Positions 21,742-33,997 of a stretch of 64,000 bases of DNA are shown one piece after another. The stretch is from Aquilaria yunnanensis (Eukaryota; Streptophyta; Magnoliopsida; Malvales; Thymelaeaceae): assembly GCA_039654915.1 (NCBI GenBank), contig CM077597.1:31346001-31410000 (forward strand). The letters run 5' to 3'. Within the stretch, counting starts at the first letter, position 1; every line of letters starts with the position of its first letter. The notes below the pieces were generated by a model. The model saw only the letters and a list, made by a program, of their open reading frames with translations. It ran no database searches and was not told where the DNA came from. Both the position numbers and the translations under genes were made by a program.

Positions 21742-22350
21742 TTCATGGCTTCCAATATAGCTTAAATCTCCAAATACAAGGCTGAAGGGCAATGCTCTAA
21801 CTGGTATTGTTGGGCTTGGGAGCTACCAGCTAACAAATGACAAACCCATGTTGCCATACCAACCTTGGATAAGCTAAGTCGTGCTCTATCCATCAATAAA
21901 ATTGAGGTAGCCTATTGGCAACGTCTGGCCCCCTATGTTTCAAATCAAGGAGGAGATATGAGGTTGGTTCAAACTCCGCATGAAAACTTTCTGCCCTGGC
22001 AGATTAGAGGTCTTGATAAAGGCTTTCCTTTGCATGGATGATCTGGATAGTTGGTGTACATATTCCATTGAAAATGATTGAGTTTCAGTTCAACCGTATA
22101 ATACTCCAAAAATTAGAAATCACCACGTCAGTCGTTCCTATACCATTAACAGAATGATGCTGCAACATCTCAGCTAGGAACTAGTTTTGGAATGACACTT
22201 CATGGTTACGAGTTGTGATACTTAGGGTTTGGACCCACATAGCTCCAAAATCCTGATAGTGGATAAACAAATGAGACAAATCTTCCTCATTAACCCCATA
22301 CCTTGAGCATAAAGGTGTGCGATCTAAATTCTTCTTATGAAGATTGGACT
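21742..22350 (-). pseudogene. LINE (L1-type) ORF2 remnant, 3' part
   Basis: Read on the minus strand, a zinc-binding reverse-transcriptase-associated motif (PLCSRYGVNEEDLSHLFIH, about 22240-22310) is followed by the start of an RNase H domain (near 21760: ALYLEI-AILEAMKL). Both are typical of plant L1 ORF2. Several stops are present. The other half of the RNase H lies at 15830-16055. Confidence 0.6.
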
Positions 22351-22356
22351 TTGTTG

Positions 22357-23130
22357 GGCCAAATTACTTTATTAAACCATAGAGTTTTTTAATTAAATAA
22401 CTCATGCTGCAAAACTCAATTATCAATAATGAAAAGATACAATGGAAACACATAATTGTGTTTAATTTATTTTAATCAATTAGTGGTATAACCATTAACT
22501 TAATAAAGAATAAAAGAAAAGAAAAAATTGGCTGAAAATTTTAGGTACTAGGGGAGGAAATGGAAAAGCTTTAGGTATTAAAAGTTTAGCAATAATGGCA
22601 ACCAAAGTTTTACTTTAGAAGATAATACATAAAAAATGAAAAAGAAAGTTTACAGACCAAAAGAGTAACTAGAAAGAACCTAATTAAGTAGTTACTAAGT
22701 TTTTTGTCATTAAAAAATAATTTACTAAATAGTTTCATCTCTTATCAATTCTAATTTTTAATTACCGATAAGAAATTTACTTAAAAAAAATTCACTTGTG
22801 ATTTTAGCAATTATGGATCCAATTACTTTATTAAATTATGAGCTTTTGAATTGAATAACTCATATTCCAAAACTCAACTTTTAATAATAAAAAGGCATGA
22901 CGAAAGTAACAAAAATTTATATTCAATTTGTTAGTTATTGTGTAACTATTGATGGTGACCAATGTTTTGCTTTAGAAGAGGAAATAGAAAAGCTTTAGTT
23001 ATTAAAAGTTTAACAATTGACAACGACCAATGTTTTGCTTAGAAAATAATACATAAAAAAATAAAAAAATGTTTGGGGACCAAGAGAGTAAATAGAAAGA
23101 ATTTAGTTAAGTAGTTATTAAGTTTGGGGA
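22357..23130. repeat. Imperfect direct duplication, unit about 430 bp
   Basis: Landmarks recur in the same order: ATTACTTTATTAAA at 22363 and 22823, then a GAGG/GAAAT-GAAAAGCTTTAG stretch at about 22553 and 22977, then AATACATAAAAAA at 22624 and 23047. No coding frame is seen, and the origin is unknown. Confidence 0.6.
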
Positions 23131-23786
23131 CCAAAATGTAAAAGGAGCCAAATTTAGTGACTATAATGGGAAAGGGTAAAAATGCAGGGATTGAAAACAC
23201 ATTCTAATTACAACAAAAATGAAATAGGCTGACAATTGGAAAATGGCAAAAAAGGCCCTTGAGACACAGTCAGCTCGCGGAAAGGACATTAAACTCGAAA
23301 AAGAGTCAACCAAGTCTAGTAGAACGGGGAAAAAAATGGAATGCACCGGTTATAAACAGTGGCACCCCACTTTACTTTTACATTGTTCATCTACAGCGTA
23401 CCCATGTTTATTTTTAGAAGCATAGTTTAATATCCAAGGGCATTTGTAATTTTCTGTCATTATTTTTTTTTGCTAATCATTGCCAATATTTTATACTATT
23501 GTGTACAAAAGGACCATCATTATTAGTATAGGAGTGCTAGGGGCAATTGCTCTTGCAGTTGCTCCAACAATTGCCTTTTACTTTTTGGACATGTGACACT
23601 TCTATCTAAGGTCAAAACAATAACTTGGTATACCAGTTAAGTTAGCATTTTTTCCCCATTAACGCAGTCAAACTCCCTTCATCTCTCGCCCTCATCTTCC
23701 AGCTATTTACAAGATATGCCTTGTGTCTACCTACCTCAACTAAGTACAGCCAGGGAATAGTAATTCACTTTTTTAATTGCTCACTA
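23131..23786. other. Intergenic, no gene recognised
   Basis: AT-rich sequence without a convincing coding frame. Its right edge (CTCACTA) is the insertion point of the large LTR element. Confidence 0.4.
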
Positions 23787-26757
23787 TGTCAGAATGCTTA
23801 AGCGGGGGACATGCGAAAGTGCTTAGCTTGAGTTATTGGAACTCAAACCACTTGGTTACAATTGTCTAATTATCACCTAAGGTCCAAAAACCCCTATATG
23901 CAACTACTGTTTAACCTACCCTACATAGAAAATATACATGAGTTGATTTGGCTATACAAACAATAATGAAACAATAATAATTAAAAACCATGTCGGCCAG
24001 ACTTTTAAAACCAATACAAATCGAGCTAAAGTTGGAAAAACAATAGTTACTTAACCATTAGGTAATAATTGAGTGTTGTACATACAAAACTCTTATGTAC
24101 AACCCAAAGTTAACCTTTAGTAGTCTAACTTTGAATACAACACTCATTACTAAAAGTACCCTAAATGAGGCAATAAGGCATTCTAAAGCATACTTATACT
24201 AAGATCCTTTCCACTAAGCTTCACCCTTTAACTACGTGAGTGTAAGCCTCGTGACCCATCCTTGTGCCATTTAGTCTTCCAATCTAAGGAAACCATGAAA
24301 ATACTTGTAGTTAGTCCAACACATAATAATGCAAACCTTGAACCAGAAAAGGTTCATAGATTAGTACCTGTAAAGAAACTTAGCTTAGTAGCACTTCTAG
24401 CTACTAGGCCACTTATCCCATACTCATATCCCTTAATCTGCATAATAAGGTACTTAAAAAGATGAGTACATTAAGTACTTAGTAAGGGATTTCAAATAAA
24501 CACCTACAAGAGGGAAAACTGGCAACAATAAACATATGTACATATGCAAACATATAATATACAACAAGCCTCACAAGAAAACACAACAAACATACAAGCA
24601 CAACCACAACAAATATAATATACCATGCAATATGTATGTATGGGTGGATGCATGAAACACATGCACATGCACTTGGGACTTCCCTTACACTTATGGGTGC
24701 ATATCATGCCGTGAGCTCAAACAGCTAAGGTTTTGGATGCTGACCCTTCTCATTCAAGATACTTTACCTTTGAAACCCTGACGGATTTTCTTTGTGTAGG
24801 TCATCACTTACACCACCTTACTCGTCCACTTACATTCACCTTTGAGTAAGTCATTACCTACTCAATCCTTACTCGAATCTTTCCCTTTTCTTATTATGTA
24901 GGCTAGTTGACCTTAGTGGCTCTACTTATTAGGCCCATTAGTGGCTTATACTTACTAAGTCCTAGACTTGGTTGGAACCACCTTGGATCCTCCCAAAATT
25001 TTAGGGGTTTACAACCCCAACACTTGGGTCATTTGTCTAAGACCCACCTTTGCCCCTTTTTAGTGCCTTTTATTTCTCCTTAAGGTACCATACCCGCTTA
25101 GCCATTTTAATTAACCTGACTACCTTGTCCACCCCTTACTACCCCTTACTTACCAAGAAAACACACTTATCAAGCTCAACAAGCTTGATTTAGATGACTT
25201 AGGGTTCCACTGGCACCCGGGAATCATAAGCCTTCAACTTTGGGTTACTAGGTTTCTAACCCCAACCTTAGACCACCTCAGCCTCTTTGGGCTTACCTTA
25301 AGGGTCCATGGTTAGTTCCTTCACCTGTTCCCAATGTTTAAGAACTCATTCTTAGGTTTCTTGATGCTCTGACCCTTGCTTACCCATGATACAAAACCTT
25401 AACCTTAAAGGTGCTTGGCTCCTTAGCCACATTACCTTGTTTTCTAACTTTCAACACATTAAAATTATGTGGAAGTAGATTAATTCCTAATTTTAGCATT
25501 TATTTGGTCTTATGGATGTCCAAGGACACTTAGAAGCCCATTGGGAGGCTTTATGACACCCCCAAACTCAAACTGAAATGTGCCGAGGGGCTACAGCCCA
25601 AGGGCCATTTGTATTGGGTCCTGGTAGGCCTACCTGGCCACTACAGCGTGGGTTAGAATTGGGGTGCTAGGGCATGACCCTGGTAGCCTTACTTGGGTGT
25701 TGTAGCATGGGCAAGGGCACTCAACACCAAGGGCTTCGTGCCTTTCATGGTTTCTTTGTTCCACTTTGAACAATCTTCTTCCAAATCTCCCCAAACTTGT
25801 TCCCAAGCTCAAGTACAACTTAAATGCATTGTGATTGCTTAGAAAATAATTAAAATCCCGTATATCAAGCCTTGAAATGCAAGTTTAAGCAAGTTGTTGC
25901 ACACTATTTACTTGTGAAGCTTCAATGGTGTTTGTTGAAGTTTCAAGTGAAATGTCACACAATACGCACCTAATTAAGGTTGGGCTAGACCAATATATGC
26001 TACCCAATCAAGTAAGGACTGAACCTAAGCTAGTGGAGGAGAAATTACCTTGATTTTGAGCTTAAACCTCCATGACCACTACACAAACGCCTCAAACACC
26101 ATCCTTCTACCTTGAGCTTGCTTGATTGCATTTTGGGGCTCTCGAATTCATCATGAATTGGTATTTTCTTGAGCTTGAGAGGTTTATCCATGGGCCATGG
26201 AAGAGAGAAACATGATTAAAGGTTATGGATGATGAATAGTGCTCATCTCCCAACCCAAATGCCTTATAACCTCACTTTATTTCATCCACTCCACTAACTT
26301 TATTCTCTTTGTCACTTAACCTCCCCAATCTTCGTTTGGCCAAGGTTTTTTCTTTTCTTGGACTTTCTATCAACTCTTAAATAATCCAAATGAAGTCCAC
26401 TTAGCCCCCTAACTTAGTTCAAGCCAATTTTGTCCTTATTGTCCATTTAACAACATTTAGCTCAAAATCTCAATTTTGTATACTTTAGCCTGTCCACCAA
26501 CTTCCTTGGTTCTTATAGGAAATAAAACTTATGGTCTTGGATAGTTAGGTCACTTTTACACTTATGACAGCATTTTCATTGAATTTACAAACTTGGAACC
26601 TATTATAGGAAAAATTACCAAAAAGCCCTCAATGAGCTATAGGTGCCTTTAATGACTTCAGAATCTTTTAAAACTTAACTTGTTGGAATTATATAAAAAA
26701 ACATAAATAAGGTACTTACCTAGGATTTTCTCTTACCTGCCCATTTGAGCTTGGTCT
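23787..26757 (-). repeat. 3' LTR of the old large LTR element
   Basis: Matches 50331-53255 in the same orientation, with shared landmarks such as AGAATGC(T/C)TAAGC near the start, CATACAAGCACAACCACAA (24592 and 51126) and GATTTTCTCTTACCTGCCCA at the end. The exact inner end is uncertain by a few bases. Confidence 0.82.
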
Positions 26758-26840
26758 ATATTTGGGAGGTCGTTAAATTTTCTTTTTAAAAAATTTGGTC
26801 CTCCAAATTTCATTTCTTAACCAAGCTTGACACTTAGATG

Positions 26841-27907
26841 TGTAGGGTTTCGTAAGCCAAGCAAGTGCAACAGAATATAACTGAAACCCTCCAAGATTCA
26901 AGTGAAATGGGTAAATCGGGTGCTCAAAATTTTATACCTAGCTCGATTGAGATCTTTCACCCAATTGTTGAGTGGAATTAAAAAACTGTGAGTACTAGCT
27001 TGCTTCCTCCAAGGAATAACAAGAGAAGAGTGAAGCTAAAACTTTCATAACTCTTCTGATTTCATCCTTAAAGAGGCTAGGGCAAGAGTTGTGAATTTCT
27101 CATTATATGATGTAATTATAGTGAGATTCAACTCCCAAGCTTAATGGGTTTCAAATCTCTAATCCAATTAGGCTTTAATTTTAGGCCAAATAATGGCTCA
27201 ACCTTTGGGCCAATCATTAATACGAAATTATCATGAAACCATGACCAAACAATTCAGCTCATGCACTTAAATAATCCAATTGGCTCTATGTGTGCAACCC
27301 AATAGGCTCCTATCACATTGGCAATGATCATAAATCACATTTATGATCATAAACAATAAGCGGTGTCTAGCAACACATCATTGTTACCCAAGTGACAAGA
27401 TTGTCGGCGATTCGACTAAACCTTTATGATCATTGTCTGTATATGCCATTGTTCTTTTGTCGAAGATATTTAGACAAAGCACGAGACATGGAATTTATCA
27501 TTCTCATCTAGCCCGATCTATGATTTCTTGATTACCGAGTAGACTAACTTAAACTGATGACATTGATATAATATATTAACTCATCCAAACATGGCCATGC
27601 ATTTTCTTAGTCTCACTCTATCAAGGGGCCCGAAGATATCACTCCCCTTACATAGAAGGGACAAATCCTATCTTGATCATACAAAATCCTCTACATGATA
27701 TGTGACATACCTAATGACTACCTTCATGTTCACTCAGTTATGAGCAATCAAAAGGAAGTATCAAAGTATGTGACTCACATGTAGGGAACCTTGATGAGCT
27801 TAGGTCAAAGGACTACACATACCATTATCACTATGACAATCATTTATGACACTCATATAATGATTCATGTAGCGTTTTCATGGTGGGTCGGTCTAATACA
27901 CAAGTAC
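26841..27907 (-). repeat. Truncated 3' LTR of the copia element
   Basis: Begins TGTAGGGTTTC like the right LTR and follows it to about the ACAAGT-CTT motif (right LTR about 43655). There it switches into pol sequence, so the outermost roughly 265 bp of LTR on the pol side are missing. An internal stretch of about 130 bp is also missing relative to the right copy (around 26995). Confidence 0.82.
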
Positions 27908-27924
27908 TTAAGGATGTTTTTAAT
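27908..27924 (-). pseudogene. Isolated tail of copia RNase H
   Basis: The codons translate as IKNILKYL when read across the nested insertion from 37657. This is the conserved copia segment after the GKSH region, and it shows the nested element landed inside pol. Confidence 0.65.
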
Positions 27925-27929
27925 AGTTG
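27925..27929. repeat. Target-site duplication, left copy (AGTTG)
   Basis: AGTTG immediately precedes the TGTCACGCC end of the young LARD and is repeated exactly at 37652-37656. Confidence 0.92.
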
Positions 27930-29277
27930 TGTCACGCCCCAAACTGCCCCTGGCCCATCTGGGCCCGATTATCAGATTAATGCAGCGGAAGTTATTCATA
28001 CTGAAGGGGCTTTATTAGCTAGTTATGAGCACCTATGGCGTGACTCCAGGATCTATTCTGGTACTAGCTTGTTACTTAAATACTTTCAATGTGTTGTCAG
28101 GGTGCTCTCCAGGAACAAGCTAATACCTATGTGGAATTCTAGTGTTCCATTTATGGACTTTACCACTTAGCCAGTTACACACACAAGTCTTTAGATGCCA
28201 TTTCAACAAAATCCAATAAATCCAGATTCACTGGAAGTCTTCCCTTAGTTACACACATAATCAGCAAATCAAACTTGCAATTCAAGCAAAGCATACACTT
28301 AATCCATTAAGTGCATAGGATGTGTGTCCATCAAGTGTACTAATCCAATGCATGGCAACAAAGAAGCCCATCTCATTTTCAACTTTGAAAACCACATTTA
28401 TATATCCATGAGCATCAGCCAAGTCTAGTACACATAGCATGAATATCCATCATGGCATTTCATTAAAATTCATCCTAAGATAATCATGATCACAATGTGC
28501 ATCTAACATGCATCTCCTACTTGGAAAACATACCAAGGATGCTATATGTCCATAACTAGTTAAGTTTAGGTTTTACAGACCAAGTTCTTATGTCTACCCA
28601 AACTTTAACTCATAACCTGGAACTCATTCCAGCTTAATAGACCTTGTTCCCACAACTTCTAGACTCCACAAGCCTGCACAAGGAAGTCCAAACCATTAGC
28701 TTGTTCCGCAAGTAAAATATACCACATAAGTCACTTAGAGTCAAATGAATATATTAAGCAACACTAAACTCATACCCAACCCTTTAGCAAAACATAACGA
28801 GTACTCTAGTACTCCCTACTTGATCTATCAAGCCATCCAATCCACTTCCTGAAAAAAGTAAAGAAGGGCGGGTGAGTTATAAAACTCAGTAAAGATCCAG
28901 GTGTGAGGTAAGTAACTCATGACTTTCATAGTCATATCCGGCTTAAAAAGCCAAAATTGTGCCAAGAACGTAATGGCAATGCCAAATCAAAATGAGGTAA
29001 TCTCTCGTGACTTTTGTAGTCACATATGGCTTCCAAAGCCTATTCTTAAGCCAAGAATGTCATGGCAATTAAATCCAATGCCAAGAATATCATGGCAAAT
29101 AATCCTGTTCCTGCAAAGGAAAACACTAAAACAAAGAAAACACAAGATACAGCACAATAGCAGCATCAACAATAATAATAATAATTTGGGTCAGCATGCA
29201 CAAACAACAACGGTTCAGAGAAGCACACAACACACGCACTCAACCACAAGTTTTCCTGGGCAATCACTACTGCCACC

Positions 29278-29352
29278 CACTACTGGCACTCCTGGCCAGA
29301 CTGGCAGTACTGGCACCAATGGCACCCCTGGCACCACTGGCACCCCTGGCAA
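29278..29352. repeat. 9-bp minisatellite in the LARD LTR
   Basis: About eight imperfect copies of a 9-bp unit of the ACTGGCACC type. The other LTR (about 35340-35409) has one unit fewer. This accounts for the whole length difference between the LTRs. Confidence 0.8.
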
Positions 29353-30320
29353 GTGTCCAAGGCTTTAAACCTCAATTCTCCTTCTTAATCATACCACCCG
29401 TTCCCCTAGAGCTCCGAGTTACATAGTAAGTTGGCCATTCTTACTATAAACTCTAACACTTGCCTTTATATTGATTAGCTAATCAAACCATATATATCCA
29501 CAATTGCCCATTATTCATATCCATAGTTGCCGAAGCAACAATCCTCGTCCAATATGCACTTACGTGCCCAAAGTTGCCGAAGCAACGATACCTCATCAAT
29601 TATGCACTTACGTGCCCAATTATTAAACTAAGAAAGTAACATGAGCCCTCACACAAAGAACAACTAACCCGCTGCACACCTATGGTCACTTGGTACTATG
29701 ACCATCACATAGGGGCATTTATACTCACAAACAATATCATGGAAGTACACCATGCAATAAGTGAGTAAAGGACCCTTACCACCATTGGTGTAACCTTTTG
29801 CTCATTGCCTTTGCTTTGCTTTGTTTGTTGTTGGAACTTTGCCATTTCCTTAATGGACCTCACTTAAGGAGGTAAAGGCCTACTTAGCCTTTTTGTGAAC
29901 TGGGGCCCAATTTTCTGTGAACTCAGGCCTACATTGGCCTTTTCTGGAATTCTGGCCCAACTTATCATTTAGGCCCATATTAACCTTTTCAGGACTTTGG
30001 CCTATATTAACCTTTTCAGGATTTAGCCCATTTGCCAATAATGCCATTATGGCCCAAAATAGCCCATTTCATAATTTATGGACCAAGAACACTTGGTTTT
30101 CAATTTGGGTCTTCAAATTTAACTTTTGGCCCAAATAGCCCCATCATTTCTTTTTCTTGCTTTTCTTTCATCTTTTGCTTGTTTCCTTCCTTGGAATGGC
30201 CATACAAGCCTCGAGGCACCAAGAACACTTGGTTTCATGCCTCCAAATGCCATGTATACTCATGGCCGAAACCTCCATCCTTGCTTTCCATGGCTTAAAA
30301 GTGCCATGCATATAAAGAGC

Positions 30321-30339
30321 TCTTGAGTTGAGCTCAAGA
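30321..30339. repeat. Short hairpin repeated in the LARD LTR
   Basis: TCTTGAG, five bases, CTCAAGA: a perfect 7-bp stem. The same stem with a slightly different loop recurs at 30566-30584, each inside a longer shared block (GCCATGCAT...CTCAAGAACA). The right LTR has both again (about 36380 and 36625). Its role is unknown. Confidence 0.6.
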
Positions 30340-31592
30340 ACAACAATATCCTTCCATGGCCGAAATATTCACTTGATTTCCTTGCAAAAATCCAACATGG
30401 CCAAGTCATTAGAGAGTAGCATCTAGCTCAAAATACATGAAACTACCAAGAAAAACTTGGTTCACTTACAACCTTTAAATGGCCGAAACTTGAGCTTCAC
30501 TTTCTTGGAGTTTGTCTTCATCTTCTTGCTCTTCATGGCTTAGAAATGCCATGCATGTAAGGAGCTCTTGAGGTGAGCTCAAGAACACCATTTTATCCAT
30601 ATGGCCGAAACTTCACAAGCATTTCTTCATGGGTTTTCTTTGATTTCTCACTTTGTTCTTGGTCTAGATGGGTTTAGGAGCTTGAAAGCTTCAAGAAAAT
30701 GTGTTTGCATGTGCAAGAACATGCATTTCTAGCTATGGCCGAATCTTAGATGAAGAAAGAAGGAGATGGAGTTTGAAGAACACCATGGCTGGAACTTAGA
30801 GAGAAGGGAGAGCTTTTGGTGCTAGAGAGAGAGTGGAAATGAAAATGAAATGAAAGTGGGAGTGATGGCTGGTTATGCACTTGCAAATGAAAGAGAAATG
30901 AAACTCAAATGCATTCTAAATGTGCATTAAACGTATATTCAAAGAAGGTGGGTGGTCATGGTGCTAAATGAAGTGAAATGCACCCAAAATGCATATCAAA
31001 TGCATAATTTGGAGGTATGGACGAATTTTGAATGAAAAAGGTAGGAGAATAAGTCAAAAATGATGGGCCAATATTTTAATGTAAGTGGGAGACAATGTAA
31101 GTGGGTGATTAAAATATGGTGAGTGGGATTTGTAGTGGGAGACAAGGCATGGGTAATAGAATAGTCAAATTGGGAAAGTGGGGGACAAAAGTAGGTGGGG
31201 TAATATTTAATTGGTGAGTGGAGGATGTAGTGGAGGGATTAAATAATTATGAGTGGAATGTGTAGTAGGCCAATTTTAAATTGATAACATGGGGTGGCTG
31301 GCCATGCATATATTTTTCATGAAAAATGGCCAAATTACTCACTTGGTCCTCCATCTTTCTCCAACTTTGCAATTGAGTCCCTCAACTTCCAAACTTGCCA
31401 TTTTTTATCACCCAAACTCTTGGCCTTAGCCAAGCATAATTCTCAGAGTGTCCAACACTCATTAATGCCCATTCCATAAATAATTCAAAGTCTCTACAAA
31501 TAATTTCGCTAAGTTTCCAAATTAGGAAACTATTTATGCCACTAATCCACTTAACCCGGTAATTAATCATTCATCACTTTCCGGGTGTAACA

Positions 31593-31612
31593 ACACTCCC
31601 CACCTTAAGAAA
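31593..31612 (-). other. Polypurine tract of the young LARD
   Basis: On the element strand the sequence ends AAGGTGGGGAGTGT directly before the 3' LTR, the usual polypurine tract form of plant chromovirus-type elements. Confidence 0.7.
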
Positions 31613-31652
31613 TTTGGTCCTCCAAATTTCCTAGGAGTCCAAAATCTCATAC

Positions 31653-31862
31653 TCAGGTAATCTGTAGTTCATTACCAGAACACTGGTGGACTACCTTAAT
31701 TATCAAGCAGCCTCCTTCTTGGCCATATAAGTACTCATCTCCCCCTTTTGTTTCAACTCTCTCTTTTAACTCCAGATTATATGCTGGATAGCTCTCCTCA
31801 TAAAGTCTTATTTGCCTTGATTCACAAGTCATAGCCTGTTTCCCCTTTTTCATAAGACTCAT
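31653..31862 (-). pseudogene. Ty3/gypsy RNase H fragment inside the LARD
   Basis: The translation contains SRQIRLYEESYPAYNLEL and, after an altered stretch, EYLYGQ. These match the order and spacing of the gypsy RNase H motif around YPTHDLEL and HYLYG. It is far too short to work and is evidence of descent from a coding element. Confidence 0.6.
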
Positions 31863-33655
31863 CCCAACCCATCAATAATTAACTAATATTTTTTTAGTAA
31901 CATCTGGTGAAACTAGTATTGGGCTGCAGTCAATCTGTTCTCCAGTTCCTCATAATCAAAGGTTTCTTCCATTCCAAGATAACTTTATCTTCACAGGATC
32001 AATAGTTAAACCCTGCTTATTGATCAACTGTCCAAGGATTTCAACTTCCTTAGCCCATAATTGGCACTTAGTTTGCCATACAACTGTTATTCCTTTTCAG
32101 GCTGGGCACCACTCTTGGGTGCTCTTTCTTGATTCTCAGCTGGAAATATCCAGATTCGAGGTTTAGTTTCCTCCATTATAGAGGTATAGATGCCTTCCAG
32201 GTAACCATACCTGGCCAATGATTTCTCAAGGCCAATTTACCCCGATACTTACTTAACTCCATCACTTCAGGAATAACTATCCTGTAAGGAGTAATATGTG
32301 CTGGTGCAGCTCCTGGCACCAATGTCTGTGATTACTCTACTAGTGCTAAGCATGCCAATTTTCTCCTCATCTATTATTCATAAATTTCATTCCTGATAGC
32401 TCTATCCAGGCATGCTTCGTATCATATTTCCAGTTCATCCTTTAACTACCATAGATGCACTAGTATTAAAATTGGTACTTTAATACTGTCAAATGAAAAA
32501 TACCTGTCAGGATTTATTTGAAAGACCCTGACCTGGCCCATTTCTTTATCAACATCTTCACATAAGCTTTTTCCTCTGCTTGATTATCTAGTAATTACTC
32601 AACTGGCCTTCATGTGCTGGCCTTTTGCCAGGCTTTCTTCTATTTCTTCTATTTTCACTTCAACAACTTAATCATAAGGAGGAAAAGTCTTTCATTGGGC
32701 TAGGACTTTTTCCTTGCATTGGTCTTGGCCTCTAGCCAAGTCTTCCATGCCTTTTATCAATCAGGACATATTGCCCTACAATATTTCCTTTTAGGCTTTC
32801 CTTGTACCCTCAATCTGGAATACTCTTCCAGTATACTAAATTTTCCTTTCCTGCTCCAGAATATACTATGGTGAATCCATAATTCATATTTTAGTCCTGA
32901 TCCACCTGCTACAATCCCTCATGGGGTCTTCTGTCTTTCTAGGCAGTACAATCTTCTATCCAGTAATTCTGGATGCACTCAAGTAATTCTGGACATTGTC
33001 CTCATGAACTTTTGGACACTGTACTTAAGATTACTGCCCATGATCATATAGCATGGCCTTTGGCCACAAAATCTTCCTCTAGTCTCGCCTGACAATTCAT
33101 AATAATTGCCTTACTTTTCTCTGTTGCCATCATTTTCTTGGCTCACGTGCCAAGTTTTAACCATCTATTCCTCTTGATACCTTTTTCATCTTGCTGGTAC
33201 TCCCGAGGTCTCTCAGAATTTATCATGTGGACTACTTTCATTACTCATTCTTGGTTCATATACCAAGTATCTTCTGCTTCATTTCTTAGATGGTTTCTGC
33301 ATCTTGCTAGCCTTTCATGGCTTATTTCTGGAGTTCTTGCTCCAGGGTCATAGTCTTTAATTTCAACATGTCCAGTTCCTTTGCTTCTGAACTCTCTTCT
33401 TTCATCATCATTATCATAATCACCAGTTCCACTGGTTTCATCTCATAGCATATATTCTCTTTCTATTCTTTTCCTCATTGTTAGCTCTCTTTATTGCCCA
33501 GCAATTTCTGGGACTCATACTTGACAAAAGGTCTGGTATGCTCAATGGTTATCATAACCATTGACACTGCTTCCAATATTTCTTTTCTTAGGGCTTCAAG
33601 GTCTGTTACTAGGCCTCAACTTGGTCCTCTGGCACAAAGCCAGTACAATCCCCTT

Positions 33656-33806
33656 TCCTTGGCATAAAGCCAGTGTATCCACTTTCATTGGCACAAAGCC
33701 AGTATTCTCACTTTCATTGGCACAAAGCCAGTATTCTCATTTTCATTGGCACAAAGCCAGTATTCTCATTTTCATTGGCACAAAGCCAGTATTCTCATTT
33801 TCATTG
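33656..33806. repeat. 29-bp tandem repeat, about five copies
   Basis: The unit is CATTGGCACAAAGCCAGTAT plus nine T/C-rich bases; the first copy is divergent and the last three are nearly identical. It lies about 190-340 bp from the primer-binding site, in the element's 5' leader, where packaging or dimerisation signals sit in LTR elements (inference). Confidence 0.88.
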
Positions 33807-33980
33807 GGCCTCTTGTTCACATCATTGGTTCTTATCCTGTTCACAACAACAAAGCAAAGCACGATACACATATATGCTCAATACTCATAAGTGACTCAAC
33901 CTAATGGACTTCCTACGTGGGAACAAGTCTATCCTATAACCATCAACGACCAGAACACTGGTCCTCCAAAGCAAATCCAT

Positions 33981-33992
33981 GCTCTGATACCA
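33981..33992 (-). other. Primer-binding site of the young LARD (tRNA-iMet)
   Basis: GCTCTGATACCA on the plus strand gives TGGTATCAGAGC on the element strand, the standard plant initiator-tRNA-Met site, five bases from the 5' LTR. Confidence 0.93.
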
Positions 33993-33997
33993 AAAAC

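Larger units (their letters stand above)
27930..31592 (-). repeat. 3' LTR of the young LARD, 3663 bp
   Basis: TGTCACGCCC...GGGTGTAACA on the plus strand. It differs from the right LTR by one substitution that I found (A at 28173 against G at 34241) and nine extra bases in a GGCACC/ACTGG repeat near 29320. Short open frames inside it occur identically in the other LTR and look accidental. Confidence 0.95.
31593..33997 (-). other. Internal region of the young LARD, non-coding
   Basis: 2405 bp with no long open frame. It holds an RNase H scrap at its 3' side, a 29-bp tandem repeat at its 5' side, and CT-rich plus-strand sequence between. Short protein-like stretches on the minus strand near 33200-33450 could be remains of gag but match nothing I recognise. 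Confidence 0.6.

Noticed and set aside
27880..28170. Frame shared by both LARD LTR starts, extending into the left flank
   Set aside because: The shared part is simply the repeated LTR; no domain is visible.
29160..29190. AAT microsatellite in the LARD LTR as a CRISPR-like or regulatory array
   Set aside because: It is a short trinucleotide run present equally in both LTRs; no spacers or array structure.
28919..29368. 149-codon frame with a Gly-Thr-Pro collagen-like tail in the LARD LTR
   Set aside because: The tail is the 9-bp minisatellite read as codons; the rest is not protein-like and lies on the strand opposite to the element.
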